A stretch of 64,000 bases of DNA from Closterium sp. Naga37s-1 (Eukaryota; Streptophyta; Zygnematophyceae; Desmidiales; Closteriaceae): the NCBI GenBank assembly GCA_947471745.1, contig CANJKZ010000114.1, forward strand, positions 310,001 to 374,000, written 5' to 3'. Position 1 is the first letter of the stretch, and each line of letters starts with the position of its first letter. Made by a program: the position numbers and the translations under genes. The notes under the pieces were generated by a model, which saw only the letters and a program-made list of their open reading frames with translations, did no database searches and had not been told where the DNA came from. Positions 11,667 to 23,000 of the stretch are shown here, piece by piece.

Positions 11667-11805
11667 TAGGACCTTGTGGTTGTTGTCTTTGCACCTTGCC
11701 CTTATGGGTGCGCTTACGGGGCAGGTGCCGAGATCAATGAAAGTATTTTCTGTGGGAGGGCTAAGCCCTCCTTGTGCGTGTTTGGTGCGGTAGACCCGTG
11801 CCTTG
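11667..11805 (+). repeat. Dispersed repeat copy B with the same hairpin
   Basis: Counterpart of 9357-9495, starting three bases after the stop codon of the 11078-11664 candidate. The hairpin GGAGGGCT-A-AGCCCTCC lies at 11755-11771 and is unchanged between the copies. The position suggests a conserved 3' UTR element. Confidence 0.8.
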
Positions 11806-13504
11806 CCGACTTGCTTCGTTGCCTTCGTCTCGTTCTATGCCTCTTTCACAACTTCCAAAGGAACGAGTGAGACGCGTAAATATACGGTCTACATGTGGTA
11901 GACGACCTGGTGGTCTCTTGAACGTGGCTATACGATACAGGAAGTCACTTTCTGACACATGGAGTCACCCTCGCGCCTGGAATGGAAACAGTGGATTTTC
12001 TACTGGCTGTTATTTCCTTTGTTGAACAATAAGTATTCTGCTCATGGTTATATGTTGTATATTCTGTTGTTTACAAGATGGTTCATGGGCTGCCTTGTGT
12101 TGCACTTGTTGTAGCTATTCCCTTGTTTCTGGTTTCACTTATCGTCTCTGTTGGGCGAAGGTGCAGGTCGAAGTAACCATGGGGTATTTATGTTGCTTCT
12201 AAAATTAAATCATTCGTACTCATCAGGGTGATTGCTTCAGTATAGTTGTGCTTCATTTTTTTAACAGAACAATGTTTCCTATGTTTATACCGCGTAATAA
12301 TTTTGGTATTATCAAAATGCTTCGTCACTTCGGGGAAACAGCAAGAGTCTGCCCAACCCAAGCATACCGAAGTGAACCGACAAAATTTGTTTGCTGCCTT
12401 CAAGCTGTCCAGCCAACCCCGAACTTGGACGAGCAGCACTTTTTCCGCCTCAACCAACCAACGGTCCCCTGTCAGCACTGCCGACAGTCTTTCTCTGTGA
12501 CCTACGTGGCGGAAACACAGCCAGCTCGAGTGTTTGATGTTCCGTAGGACAAGCTTCCGCGCAGCTGGGGGAAAAGCGTTGGGTACCCCCAAGGTGATGT
12601 GGAAAGATCCTTTGGGACTCGTCGGCAATGCTTGGCAGCTCTGAAGCTACCGTGTCATGTTGGTTCGTTGGGTGGGAGGGAGGAATCCAAGGGATGATTG
12701 GTGGTGCACTACAGTATAATTGGTTGGTTTCCCCATCGGCTCCCCGTATCCCACGATGATCTCCCCAACCCCCCACCGCCAAACCCCCTTCCCGTCCTCT
12801 GTTCCTCCCTTGTTCAGCCAGGTCCTACCTGGACTGTAAAGCGTACTGTACCTGTCTCCTCCGCCGAACCTAAATGTCGACTGAGCCGAACCTGCTGAAC
12901 TTGACCCCGACTGACGTGAAGAAGGAACCTGAAAGTCATTTGGCAAAAAAACGCATTCTGGTCTCAGTTCAGCGAATGTCGTCACGGGCAAATGGAGCTG
13001 CGAAGCATATGGTTACCGTCGTGGTTCGGAACTGTGGTTGTCAATACAACCCATGTTTCACGTCATGGATTTGATCCCACAGACAAGTGGAATGGAACCA
13101 GCTCGGAAGGGAAAAGAGCTTTCGAGCGAGAATCAGGAGCAGCATTTGGGTGAGCATGGAGGTCAGCTGACATGGAGAGGAGATTATCCTTGTTGGTGGT
13201 CGAGAGACCAAGGGAGATTACTGACTGAGGGGTTTGGTTGTGACTATTGCTAGCTGTATCTTTCAGCGCCTTGTTGTTCTGGTTCTGTCCGTCTGTATAC
13301 TACCACTACGCGTCTTCCACGTCATTCTGCTTAGTTTTCAAGTTTTATGAGCCTCGTTGTCACGGGAACGGGTTCTGACGTCAATAAATTAGGCGCTAAC
13401 TCAGGTGATTCTCCATTATTCCTGGAAGCCCTGGCTCCCATTATTTAAACCTTCAGTTCTCCACTGCATTTTTACCTTCGTTACCTCCTAATATTTTTGC
13501 AACA
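11806..13504. other. Intergenic stretch, no gene supported
   Basis: Short open frames exist on both strands but none has a recognisable domain, codon pattern or splice partner. The last 130 bp should hold the promoter of the gene at 13505. Confidence 0.5.
13376..13450 (+). promoter_or_regulatory. Possible promoter elements of the 881-residue gene
   Basis: A perfect bZIP/as-1 type palindrome TGACGTCA lies at 13376-13383 and a TATA-like tatttaaa at about 13441-13448, roughly 60 bp before the start codon. Both are motif matches only. Confidence 0.35.
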
Positions 13505-15975
13505 ATGGACGCCGATTTAGCCCCGGAAAGACTTACCATCCCTGACAGAGGCGACGACGAATATCCAACAGCCGTCGTGCAATGCTTCCCATGGCGGTCC
13601 CCGTACCCAATTTCCTCCTCACGTTTCAGCCCTCGCGATGATCCTACCTCCTCTCCCACAAGTCAGTATACTCGCGACGACTCCTCGCGCTTTCGTTCCG
13701 GTTTTCATCCGCCGAGTCCGCGGCTTGTGCCGGCTTGCCTGAATCCTCCGCGGGTGTTTTCGCACGGCGCGAGCGCCGGCGCGACGCAATTCAATCGCGT
13801 GCTCGAGGTTCTGGTTTGGCAGCGATGGACTCGTCGCAGGGCGACATGCGACTCTGTCGCAGAGCCGCGTAAGCGACACGGTGACGGTTTAACGGAGACG
13901 CTACAGTCAACGACGACGACAACGACGACAACGACCCGACGTGCGACGCGCGGTAATGTCGTCGGCGCGGACAGAAGGAGTGCGATAACCGGACGTGGTG
14001 CGTTTATCGTGCAAGACGGCAGCACGAGCACGAGCACAAGTGCAAGCAGCGGGGCCAGCAGCAGCAGCGCCAGCGGCACGAGCAACACCCCGAGCACGCA
14101 GCTTACCAATCGCCAGGATGATTATAACCATCATACCTCATTGCGGGAACCCATGGCAGACCTCCGCGCGTCCAAACACGAAACGGTGACGTGTGAGCGA
14201 GTCGTGCGGATTGTGACTCAGGCGGAGAACGCGGCAGCAGCGGCGCAAGCGCCGCATGTGACGCAGTGCAGCGCTCGAGCGGAAAACGCGCCGGTGTTCG
14301 AATCGAGTCAGGTGACTCAGTTACCCTTCAGCCAGCGCTCTAGTCAGTCGGAGCGCTTTCAATCGCTGAGGGTCAGTCTGACTGCGTCCGCGCACGTGGT
14401 TCTGCCAACCGCTGCCTCTGCCTGCGTCCCTTCCGCCGCCCCCGCGCCTGCGGCCGCGGCGGTCACGGCCGCGCCTGCCAGTTTCCTCTGCTTGTTAGAA
14501 AAACGACAAAAATGCCACAGCAAGCACTCGCCGTCTGTAGCGCCGCTACAGCCGCAGGCGGTACAGCCTGCCGGCTTGGTACGTGCGCCGGATTGCGCGC
14601 TAGCGGAGGACGCAGGGGAGCACGCGCACTCGGCGGAGGAGCTGGGGGAGCGCGCCCAACTGGCGGAGGGGCAGTTAGACCTGGCGGAACTGCAGGCGCG
14701 GGTGGTGGGGTCGCAGCTGCAGTTGCTGCGCGGAATGCTGGCGGAGCGGGAGGAGCAGGTCCGCGCGGTGATGGCGGAACTGGCGGGCATGCGCGCACGG
14801 GTGGTCCGCGCGCGCAACGTGGCCGAGCAATCCCCGCGCGGGATTTGCAGGAGCCGTAGCGCCGCGCAGGGCAGGTGCGCAGGCGGGAGCGCCGCGGACG
14901 CGGAAGAAACGACCGGCGCAGGGAAAACGGGGTTCGCCGCGGGAGGATCGCTGTGCGGGCGGAAAGAGGCAGCAGGGAATGCGGGAATTGCGGGAAATCG
15001 CGAAAATCAGGGAACGCGTAACTGCTACACGGGTAGGGCCTCATTCTCGGTTCCGGCGAGTCTGATGAGCAGCAGACGGGCAAGCACCGACAGACGGCCA
15101 GGGGAGGCGAGTCAGGCATTGTCGGAAACTCATGCCGCCGCGGCCGCCGCCAGCGCCGCCGCTGCTGTTGCCACCGGTGCTGGTGGCGGCGGTGAGGCTT
15201 CTGCTTGCGCATCCGAGTGTTTGGAAGCCGCGGCGGAGTTGCAGCAAGTGGAGATGTCTGTAGCGAGTACGGAGGCGTGGCTGTGGGAGGTAGAAGCAGC
15301 GGCGGCCGAGGCGCGAGACGTGTTCCTGCAAGCAGAGGAAGAGGCGGCGGCGGCGGCGGTGGGGGCGGCGGGGGCGGCGGGGGAAGGGGGAGCAGCAGCG
15401 GGAGGGGAGCAGGGCGGCAGGACGATTCACTCAGGAGGGTTTCGACATGAGCTTGCGCTTTCAGAAAAGGCTTTTACCGAGGAGCTCTATAGGCGGTTGG
15501 CCCAGCTGCAGGCGGATTTGATCGAGGCGGGAGAGGGAGAGCGAGTGCTGCAGGGGATCTTACAGGGGCTGGAGGGGTCGAAGGGGACTGTAGGGAAGCT
15601 GCTCTTAACGGGGATGGATGGGTGGGATGGATGGGGCGGAGGGGTTGGAGGGAGGGGAGGGTATGCAGGGGAGGGAGGGGATGGAAGGGGGGTAGTGGAG
15701 GTAAAGGAGGAAAAGGGCCTGAGTTTCTGGAATAGGATCAATGGAGACGCGATTCTGAAGGGAACCGTAGAAGAGATTGAAAAGGGCCGGCATGGGAAAC
15801 AGAATAATATAATTTCTGATAGTTTGGGCCCAGATTGGGATGGCAGAAGTTGGGCTGACAGGGATTGCGCGAAGGATATTACGGGTTTATGGGGGTCGTG
15901 CGGAGCTAAGTCGACTCTTGTACAGTCACAGCAGCAACTTTTGTTGCAGCAAAAGAATCAGAAGGAGAAACAGGC

Positions 15976-16008
<33 letters not shown>

Positions 16009-16150
16009 GAAACAGCAGCAGCAGATTTCAAAGAAGCAGGTATGGGATGCAGGGGTGTATGCCAACTGTCAGGATTACGAGGAGGCGTTGATTCTGCAGC
16101 AGGCACTGGAGTATCTGAAGCAGCAGCAAATGCCAGCTGTCGTCTGCTGA
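13505..16150 (+). CDS. Single-exon low-complexity coiled-coil protein, function unknown
   Basis: Uninterrupted 881-codon frame with start context aacaATGGAC. The composition changes along the protein. Residues 1-350 are rich in Ser, Thr and Ala with short homopolymer runs. About 365-440 is heptad-rich, Ala/Glu/Leu, likely coiled coil (AELQARVVGSQLQLLRGMLA). About 567-625 and 647-690 are further Ala/Glu-rich helices. About 705-728 is Gly-rich. About 807-842 is a poly-Q tract. The C-terminus is YEEALILQQALEYLKQQQ followed by a few residues. No enzymatic motif, signal peptide or membrane segment is seen. A diverged second copy of the C-terminal segment lies downstream (16372-16461), which supports the reading frame at that end. 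Open frames on the opposite strand (14463-15212) follow from the GC-rich composition. It may be a structural or scaffold protein; that is inference. Confidence 0.65.
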
Positions 16151-16371
16151 CAACGCAAGCGCCACGTGTCACTTGCTGAAAGCATGCAGGCAGGAGCTTC
16201 TGGGCGCAAACAAAAACAGCAGTTGAGGCTTGCTGTGATTCATGGGCACTGGCGGATCATGATTATGTATGGGTGGTTTTTTTAGAATCATGAATTATGA
16301 TGATACAAACTTGATGCCACCTGCAGCTTGCTGTGGTTTATGGGCACTGGAGGGTCATGAGGTGGGAGGAG

Positions 16372-16461
16372 TACACTATGAGGAGGCTCTGATTCTGCAG
16401 CATAGGCAGATGCTCACACAATTGGAATGCTGGAAGAGGCAAATGCAACCTGGTGATTGCT
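16372..16461 (+). pseudogene. Second copy of the C-terminal coding segment
   Basis: Encodes HYEEALILQHRQMLTQLECW and a short tail ending in TAA, matching DYEEALILQQALEYLKQQQ at the end of the upstream gene. It lies about 220 bp past that gene's stop. Either a relic of tandem duplication or an alternative last exon; no donor in the upstream gene is evident. Confidence 0.55.
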
Positions 16462-16744
16462 AATTTGCTAAAGAAGTGTAGGTATGCAGCAGCTCACTAT
16501 GTAGATAATATATGTTTACGTACTATTCCTGGCAGGGTTCAGATTTGTTACCAATGTTGTTACTCACGTTTGTAATCTCATCCCCGAAAACATGTAAGGT
16601 ACTGTTAAAAGTATTTCCTCTACTAATCGACCAGAAAAACAAATTTAGGACTTGCATACTGTTTTTTGAATCCACAAACCACCATTGCCAAATGTCAACC
16701 TAATGAATTTTCCCAAGCACTCAAAGGGTGTTACCACAACACCA

Positions 16745-17037
16745 TTACTTCCGTATCTTCTTTACAGCCCGTCACACCCGTCATCTCACCCATTCCCATC
16801 ACCTTCCCCCTCCCCACCAGCCCTTGCCCTTGCCGGCAGCAGCAGCAGCCATAGCGTCGGCACCCACTACTCCTCTACCTCCCAATCACCTTCCCCATTC
16901 CATCACCTCCCGCCTCCCCACCACCCTTTCCCCTTGGGTGGATGCACACACAGCAGCTCCACCTCCCTCTCCCCATCGAGATCAACTTCCCCTTTCCCCA
17001 CCAACCATCCCTGCCCCCCTCAATCACCTCCCCCCAA
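16745..17037 (-). repeat. 3'-side copy of the last kelch-ACBP exon
   Basis: The segment encoding AAAAGKGKGWWGG at the end of the last exon recurs on its 3' side (about 16815-16855) within C/T-rich sequence. Partial copies of the same block also occur near 16905-16935. Probably 3' UTR or flank. Confidence 0.6.
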
Positions 17038-20000
17038 TCACCTCCCACCTCCTCCCCACCAGCCCTTGCCCTTGCCAGCAGCAGCAGCAGCCATGGCATC
17101 AGAAGCGGCCTGCTGCCGCTGCAGCAGCTCCACCTCCCGCTCCAGATCCACCATGCCTGCCAGCCTCTGCCGGTACTCTGCCACCTCCACCTCCAGCCGG
17201 AAGCATCTTGCTTGTTCCGCTGCCAGTGTTGTCCGAGCAGTTGTCAGCTCCTGATAGGGTTCAGGTGGGGTGGGGTGGGGTGGGGTGGGGTGGGTGGGGG
17301 TGAAGAGAGCAGGAAAACAAAATGAGTGGAATGAGTAAAATTAGTGAAATGGGGCTTGAATGTGTGCAGAGGGGACAGCAGCAGGTCCACCTCCCGCTCC
17401 AGATCCGCCATGCCTGCCAGCCTCTGCCGATACTCTGCCACCTCCACCTCCAGCCGGAAGCATCTTGCTTGTTCCGCTGCCAGGGTGGTCCGGGCAGTAG
17501 TGAGTTCCTGATAGGGGTGGGGTGGGGTGGGGTGCGGTGGAACGGGTTTGAGGTGGGTTGGAAAGTTTGCCGGTACTCTGCCACTTCCACCTCCAGCCGG
17601 AAAGCTTGCTCTGCCGCTAGGGTGGTTCTGGCAGTCGAGAGTTCCTGGTAGGGTTGGGTTGGGAGTGGGTGGAGTGCGGTGGAATGGGTTGGGGTGGGGT
17701 GCTCTGTCTGTACTCAGCCAGCTCCACTTCCAGCCGGAAGCACCGCGCTTGTTCCGCTGCCAGGGTTGTTACTGCAGTAGTCAGTTCCTGGTTGGGGAAA
17801 GGGGTGGATGGATGTGGGCAGATGGAGGGGGGGAGGAGGGGGGGAGGCAGGGGGGGGAAGGTTGAATGCACACAGCAGCGCTAGCCTCTGCCGATACTCT
17901 GCCACCTCTACTTCCAGCCGGAAGCACTGCGCTTGCTCCGCTGCGAGCGTGGTCCTTGCCGTTGTCAATTCCTGGTGGAAGGTGGAATTACAGGGGTAGG
18001 GTAGGGGGCGTGTTTACTCTGCCACCTCCACCTCCAGCCGGAAGCACCACGCCTTCGCTGCTGCAAGCGTCGCTCCGGAAGTTAGCTCCTGATTGAGACG
18101 GGGACGGGCAGGCAGGGGCAAGGTTGGGGTGGGGGATGGGAAAGGGGAAGGGGGAAGGCAGTGGAGTTGAGGAGGGGAGGTTGATCGAAGATAGCACCTC
18201 CACCTGCCTCGACATGGATTCGTAGCAGAGGTTGGTGGTACATGAATTCGTCATGCCCGCCAGCCTCTGCCGGTAAAGGTGAGTTTTTGAGATAGCAGGT
18301 GGAGCTGTTAACTCAAAAGCTCACTTTTATCAGATAGCATCTCCACCTGCCTCGACATGGATTCATCATGCCCGCCAGCCTCTGCCAGTGCCCTGCCATG
18401 CCACCTTCCTACCTCCCACCTGTTCCATATCCATCAGGTCGTTCTACAGCGCAGCATAGTCCTTCTGCAGCGTCGCCATCCCCCTCTTGGACACCCCACC
18501 CCGTTCCACCACGTCCCACCACGTCCCACCACATCCCAACACGTCCCACCACGTCCCACCACATCCCAACACGTCCCACCACATCCCACCACATCCCACC
18601 ACATCCCAACACGTCCCACCACGTCCCACCACATCCCAACACGTCCCACCACATCCCAGCACATCCTACCTGTTCCGTATCCGCCAGGGCGTTCTACAGA
18701 GCAGCATAGTCCTTCTGCAGCGTCGCCATCCCCCTCTTGGACACCCAGAATCTACCCTACAGGCTACATCTTCCCCACCTGCCCTACATCTCTCCCTGAC
18801 ATCAGACCTCCCCTACATCACACAGCACCTCTCATCACCGCATCCCACCTGTTCCATATCAGCCAGAGCGTTCTTGACCGCAGCATAGTCCTTTTGCAGT
18901 GTCGCCATCCCCCCATCCGCCCCCGACTTCTTGGCCAGCTCCGCCTCTAGCTCATGCACCTGTGGAATGAGGAAGGGTGGTAACACGAAAAAAATCACAA
19001 ATGATATAATCACAAGCGAGACAATCACTATTCATACAATCACAATGTATAAGGTCATCTCCCCCCATCCGCCCCCGACTTCTTGGCCAGCTCCGCCTCT
19101 AGCTCGTGCACCTGTGGGGTGAGGACGGGTGGTGGTGGTGACATTAGGCTAATGTCATTAGCAAAGACACGATTGGCAGAGTCGGTAGTTATACAGCGAC
19201 AAACAACGGGGGCATCGACGCCCATCCGCCCCCGACTTCTTGGTCAGCTCCGCCTCTAGCTCGCGCACCTGTGAGGTAGGGATGGGTGGTAACATGCATA
19301 AAATCACAATTGGTATAGTTACGACTGATACAGTCACTATTCGCATTTTTTACGGTCATCTCCCCCCATCCGCCCCCGACTTATTGGCCAGCTCCGCCTC
19401 TAGCTCATGCACCTGTAGGGTGGGGAAGGGTGGTCACCAAGGTAAAGACACACTTGATAAAAACACACGATACAGTCACTGTTCGTACAATCACAAACAA
19501 TGGGGTCACCTTTCCCCATCCGCACCCGACTTCTTGGCACCTGTGGGTGACAAGGGGTGGTAACATTCGTAACGACTCGATTGATAAAGTCAGCCAATAG
19601 TAACATCTCATCCACAGGCCCTCATTTCTCTCACAGCACCAGGTACGGCATACCTACACCAGTAGGCCCTCCTCCCACTCCCAAGTTCTCACCTTTATTC
19701 TGCAATCGTTCAAGTCCTTTCTGATCTGCCCTGCTTCCGCCTGGGGGCTGGCAGAAGCAGCCTGGGCCGCCACCACCTTGGCCTGCCCCTCCGCCATCTC
19801 ATCCTCTGCAGTCTTGACCCTCTCATGCTCATCCTCAGCCGGTCTTGTATGCAAGACCCCCTCTCCCCACTCACCCGCCGCATCCCTCACCCACCTTTAT
19901 TCTGCAATCGTTCAGATCCTTCCTGATCTGCCCTGCTTCCGCCTGTGCACTGGCAGAAGCAGCCTGGGCCGCCACGACCTTGGCCTGCCCCTCCGCCATC

Positions 20001-23000
20001 TCATCCTCTGCTTGCTGCTTCGCCCCTTGAACCCCTGTCTCTTACCGTACCAGGTATGGCGTACCTTTATTCTGCACTCATTCAAATCCTTCCGGATCTG
20101 CCCTGCCTCTGCTTGCGCGCTAGCGGAAGCAGCCTGGGCCGCCACCACCTTGGCCTGCCCCTCCGCCATCTCATCCTCTGCTTGCTGCTTCGCCCCTTGA
20201 ACCCCTGTCTCTTACCGTACCAGGTATGGCGTACCTTTATTCTGCACTCATTCAAATCCTTCCGGATCTGCCCTGCCTCTGCTTGCGCGCTAGCGGAAGC
20301 AGCCTGCGCCGCCACCACCTTGGCCTGCCCCTCCGCCATCTCATCCCCATCTCTCCGCTCACCCATACTCCTCACCCGCCTCCTCAGCTCACCTTTATTC
20401 TGCATTCATTCAAATCCTTTCTAATCTGCCCTGCTTCCGCCTGCGCGCTAGCAGAGGCAGCCTGCGCCGCCACCACCTTGGCCTGCCCCTCCGCCATCTC
20501 ATCCTCTGCCTGCTGCTTCGCCTTGATGGCTGTTGCTAGCTGCTGCTTCAATATATCCACCTCCATCTGCGCCTGTGGGGTGGGAGAGGAGGGAACGGAG
20601 CAACAGGAGGAGACAGAGAGGGGGGGGAGAGGAGGGAGAGGAGGGAGAGGAGGGAGGGGCATGAGAAAGCACGGGTGCAGTGGGTGCGATGGGTGCCAGC
20701 GGCCCTGCTTGCGGCAGCCTGCGCCGCCACCACCTTGGCCTGCCCCTCCGCCATCTCATCCTCTGCCTGCTGCTTCGCCTTGATGGCCGTTGCCAGTTGC
20801 TGCTTCAATATATCCACCTCCATCTGCGCCTGGTGAGGGGGTGGGGGGAGGAAGAGGGGAGGGAGCACAGGAGGAACACAGGGGTTTGCCTGATGGCTGG
20901 AGGGGATTCGCCTTGATTGCCATCGCCAGTTGCTGCTTTAAAATATCCACCTCCATCTGCGCCTGAAGAGGGGGAAAGGGAGTGAGTAGAGGGGATTGAG
21001 GAGGAGGGTAGGTAACACCTCCATCTGTCTGCTTCGCCTTGATTGCCGTCGCCAGCTGCTGCTTTAATATATCCACCTCCATCTGCGCCTGACGAGGGGA
21101 GAGGGAGGGAGAGGGGTGTGTTGTGAGCACCGACCATGCACCCATACAACATGCATACATACCCATGCATGACTGGCCAAAGCACTGAACATCCATGCGT
21201 AGGCTTACCTTGGCAATGGCAGCCCATGCATCTGCCCGTGGTCAGTACGGGTGGCAGTGTGGGGGCGCGGAGCATGCATGTCGCGCGCGCTTACCTTGGC
21301 AATGGCAGCCCATGCATCTGCCCGTGGTCAGTATGGGCGGCGGTGTGGGGGCGGGGAGCATGCGTGTTGCACGGGCTTACCTTGGCAATGGCAGCCCATG
21401 CATCCTCCCGTGGTGAGTACGGGTGGCGGTGTGGGGGCGGGGAGCATGCGTGTTGCACGTGCTTACCTTGGCAATGGCAGCCCATGCATCCGCCCGTGCC
21501 TCTGCAGCAGTGTGGCTCGCTTCAGCCCGGGCCTTGGGGAGGAGAGAGGGGGGGGGGGGGGGGGGGGGAGGGGGATGGGGAAGGAGGAGGATTCTATCTT
21601 GGAGGCGCCTCAGGAATAGGCAGCCCATGCATCTGCACGCGCCTCTGCAGCAGTGTGGCTCGCTTCAGCCCGCGCCTGGGGGAGGAGAGGGGAGAGAGGG
21701 GAGAGGGGAGGAAGGGAGTCGGGGAGGGGGGACGGAGGAGGATTCTATCTGTAAGGGGCTTCAAGAATAGGCAGCCCATGCATCTGCACGCGCCTCTGCA
21801 GCAGTGTGGCTTGCTTCAGCCCGCGCCTGGGGGAGGAGAGGGGAGAGGGGGGAGGGGAGAGAGGGGAGAGGGGAGAGGAAGGGAGTCGGGGAGGGGGGAC
21901 GGAGGAAGATTCTATCAGTAAGGGGCCTCAAGAGTAGACCGCCCATGCATCCGCCCGTGCCTCTGCAGCAGTGTGGCTTGCTTCAGCCCGCGCCTGGGGG
22001 AGAGAGGGGGAGGAGAATGTGGAAAAGGGAATGGAGTAATGCGAGAGGGAGCAGCAAGACAAGAGAGCACCTTCGCCTGCTTCAGCAATGTAAAAAGGGG
22101 AATCACAAAAAGGGGTAGCAAAATCACAAAAAGCAAACCTTTTCTCCGACTTAGAAGACTCACATTGAGCGCCACCTTCTCTGCTCTGGTGGCGGCTGCT
22201 TCAGCCTCCTCTAGCTGGGCCAGCAGCACCGCATCCCTCAACCGGTTTACTCCCAGCATGCTGCACAAACTACTGTGGTGAATTCCTAAGACTGACTCAC
22301 ATTCAGCGCCACCTTCTCTGCTCGGGTCGCAGCTGCTTCAGCCTCCTCCAGCTGCGCCAGCAGCACCGCATCCCTCGACTGGCTTACTCACGGAATGCTA
22401 CACACAGATAACCGTGGTGCATTATAAGTGCCCATCATACTCACATTGAGCGCCACCTTCTCTGCTCTGGTCGCAGCTGCCTCTGCCTCCTCCAGCTGCG
22501 CCAGCAGCACCGCATCCCTCGACGTGGGGGACAGCTCCCCACACCCAACACCCAACTCCCCACACCCAACACCCAGCTGAGCCAACAGAACCGCAACCCT
22601 CGACTGGCTTCCTTCACTCATGGCATGCTGCACGAACCTACCACGGTTAGTTTTAAAGGCTCATACTCACATTGAGCGCCACCTTCTCTGCTCTGGTCGC
22701 GGCTGCTTCAGCCTCCTCCAGCTGCGCCAGCAGCACCGCATCCCTCGACGTGGGGGACAGCTCCCCTCCATCCTCCTCCACGCCCCCCACTGCTGCCGCT
22801 CCCGCTGGCAACGGCGGCCCATGCCCAGGTGCCGCAGCAGCAGCACCTGAATTTCCACCTGAGATTCCACCTGGAGGGGTGGCACCAATGATATTGGAAG
22901 CAGATCCTGCTCGGACTATCTGCTTGCCCCCACCAGCAGCAGCAGCAGGGGTTGCTCCAGTGGTGGGTGCGGGAGGGGGGAGAGCAGCAGGTGCGGAAGG

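Noticed and set aside
14359-15430. Antisense genes opposite the 881-codon gene
   Set aside because: GC-rich, Ala/Arg/Pro-rich frames typical of the reverse strand of Ala/Glu-rich coding sequence, with no domain or splice support.
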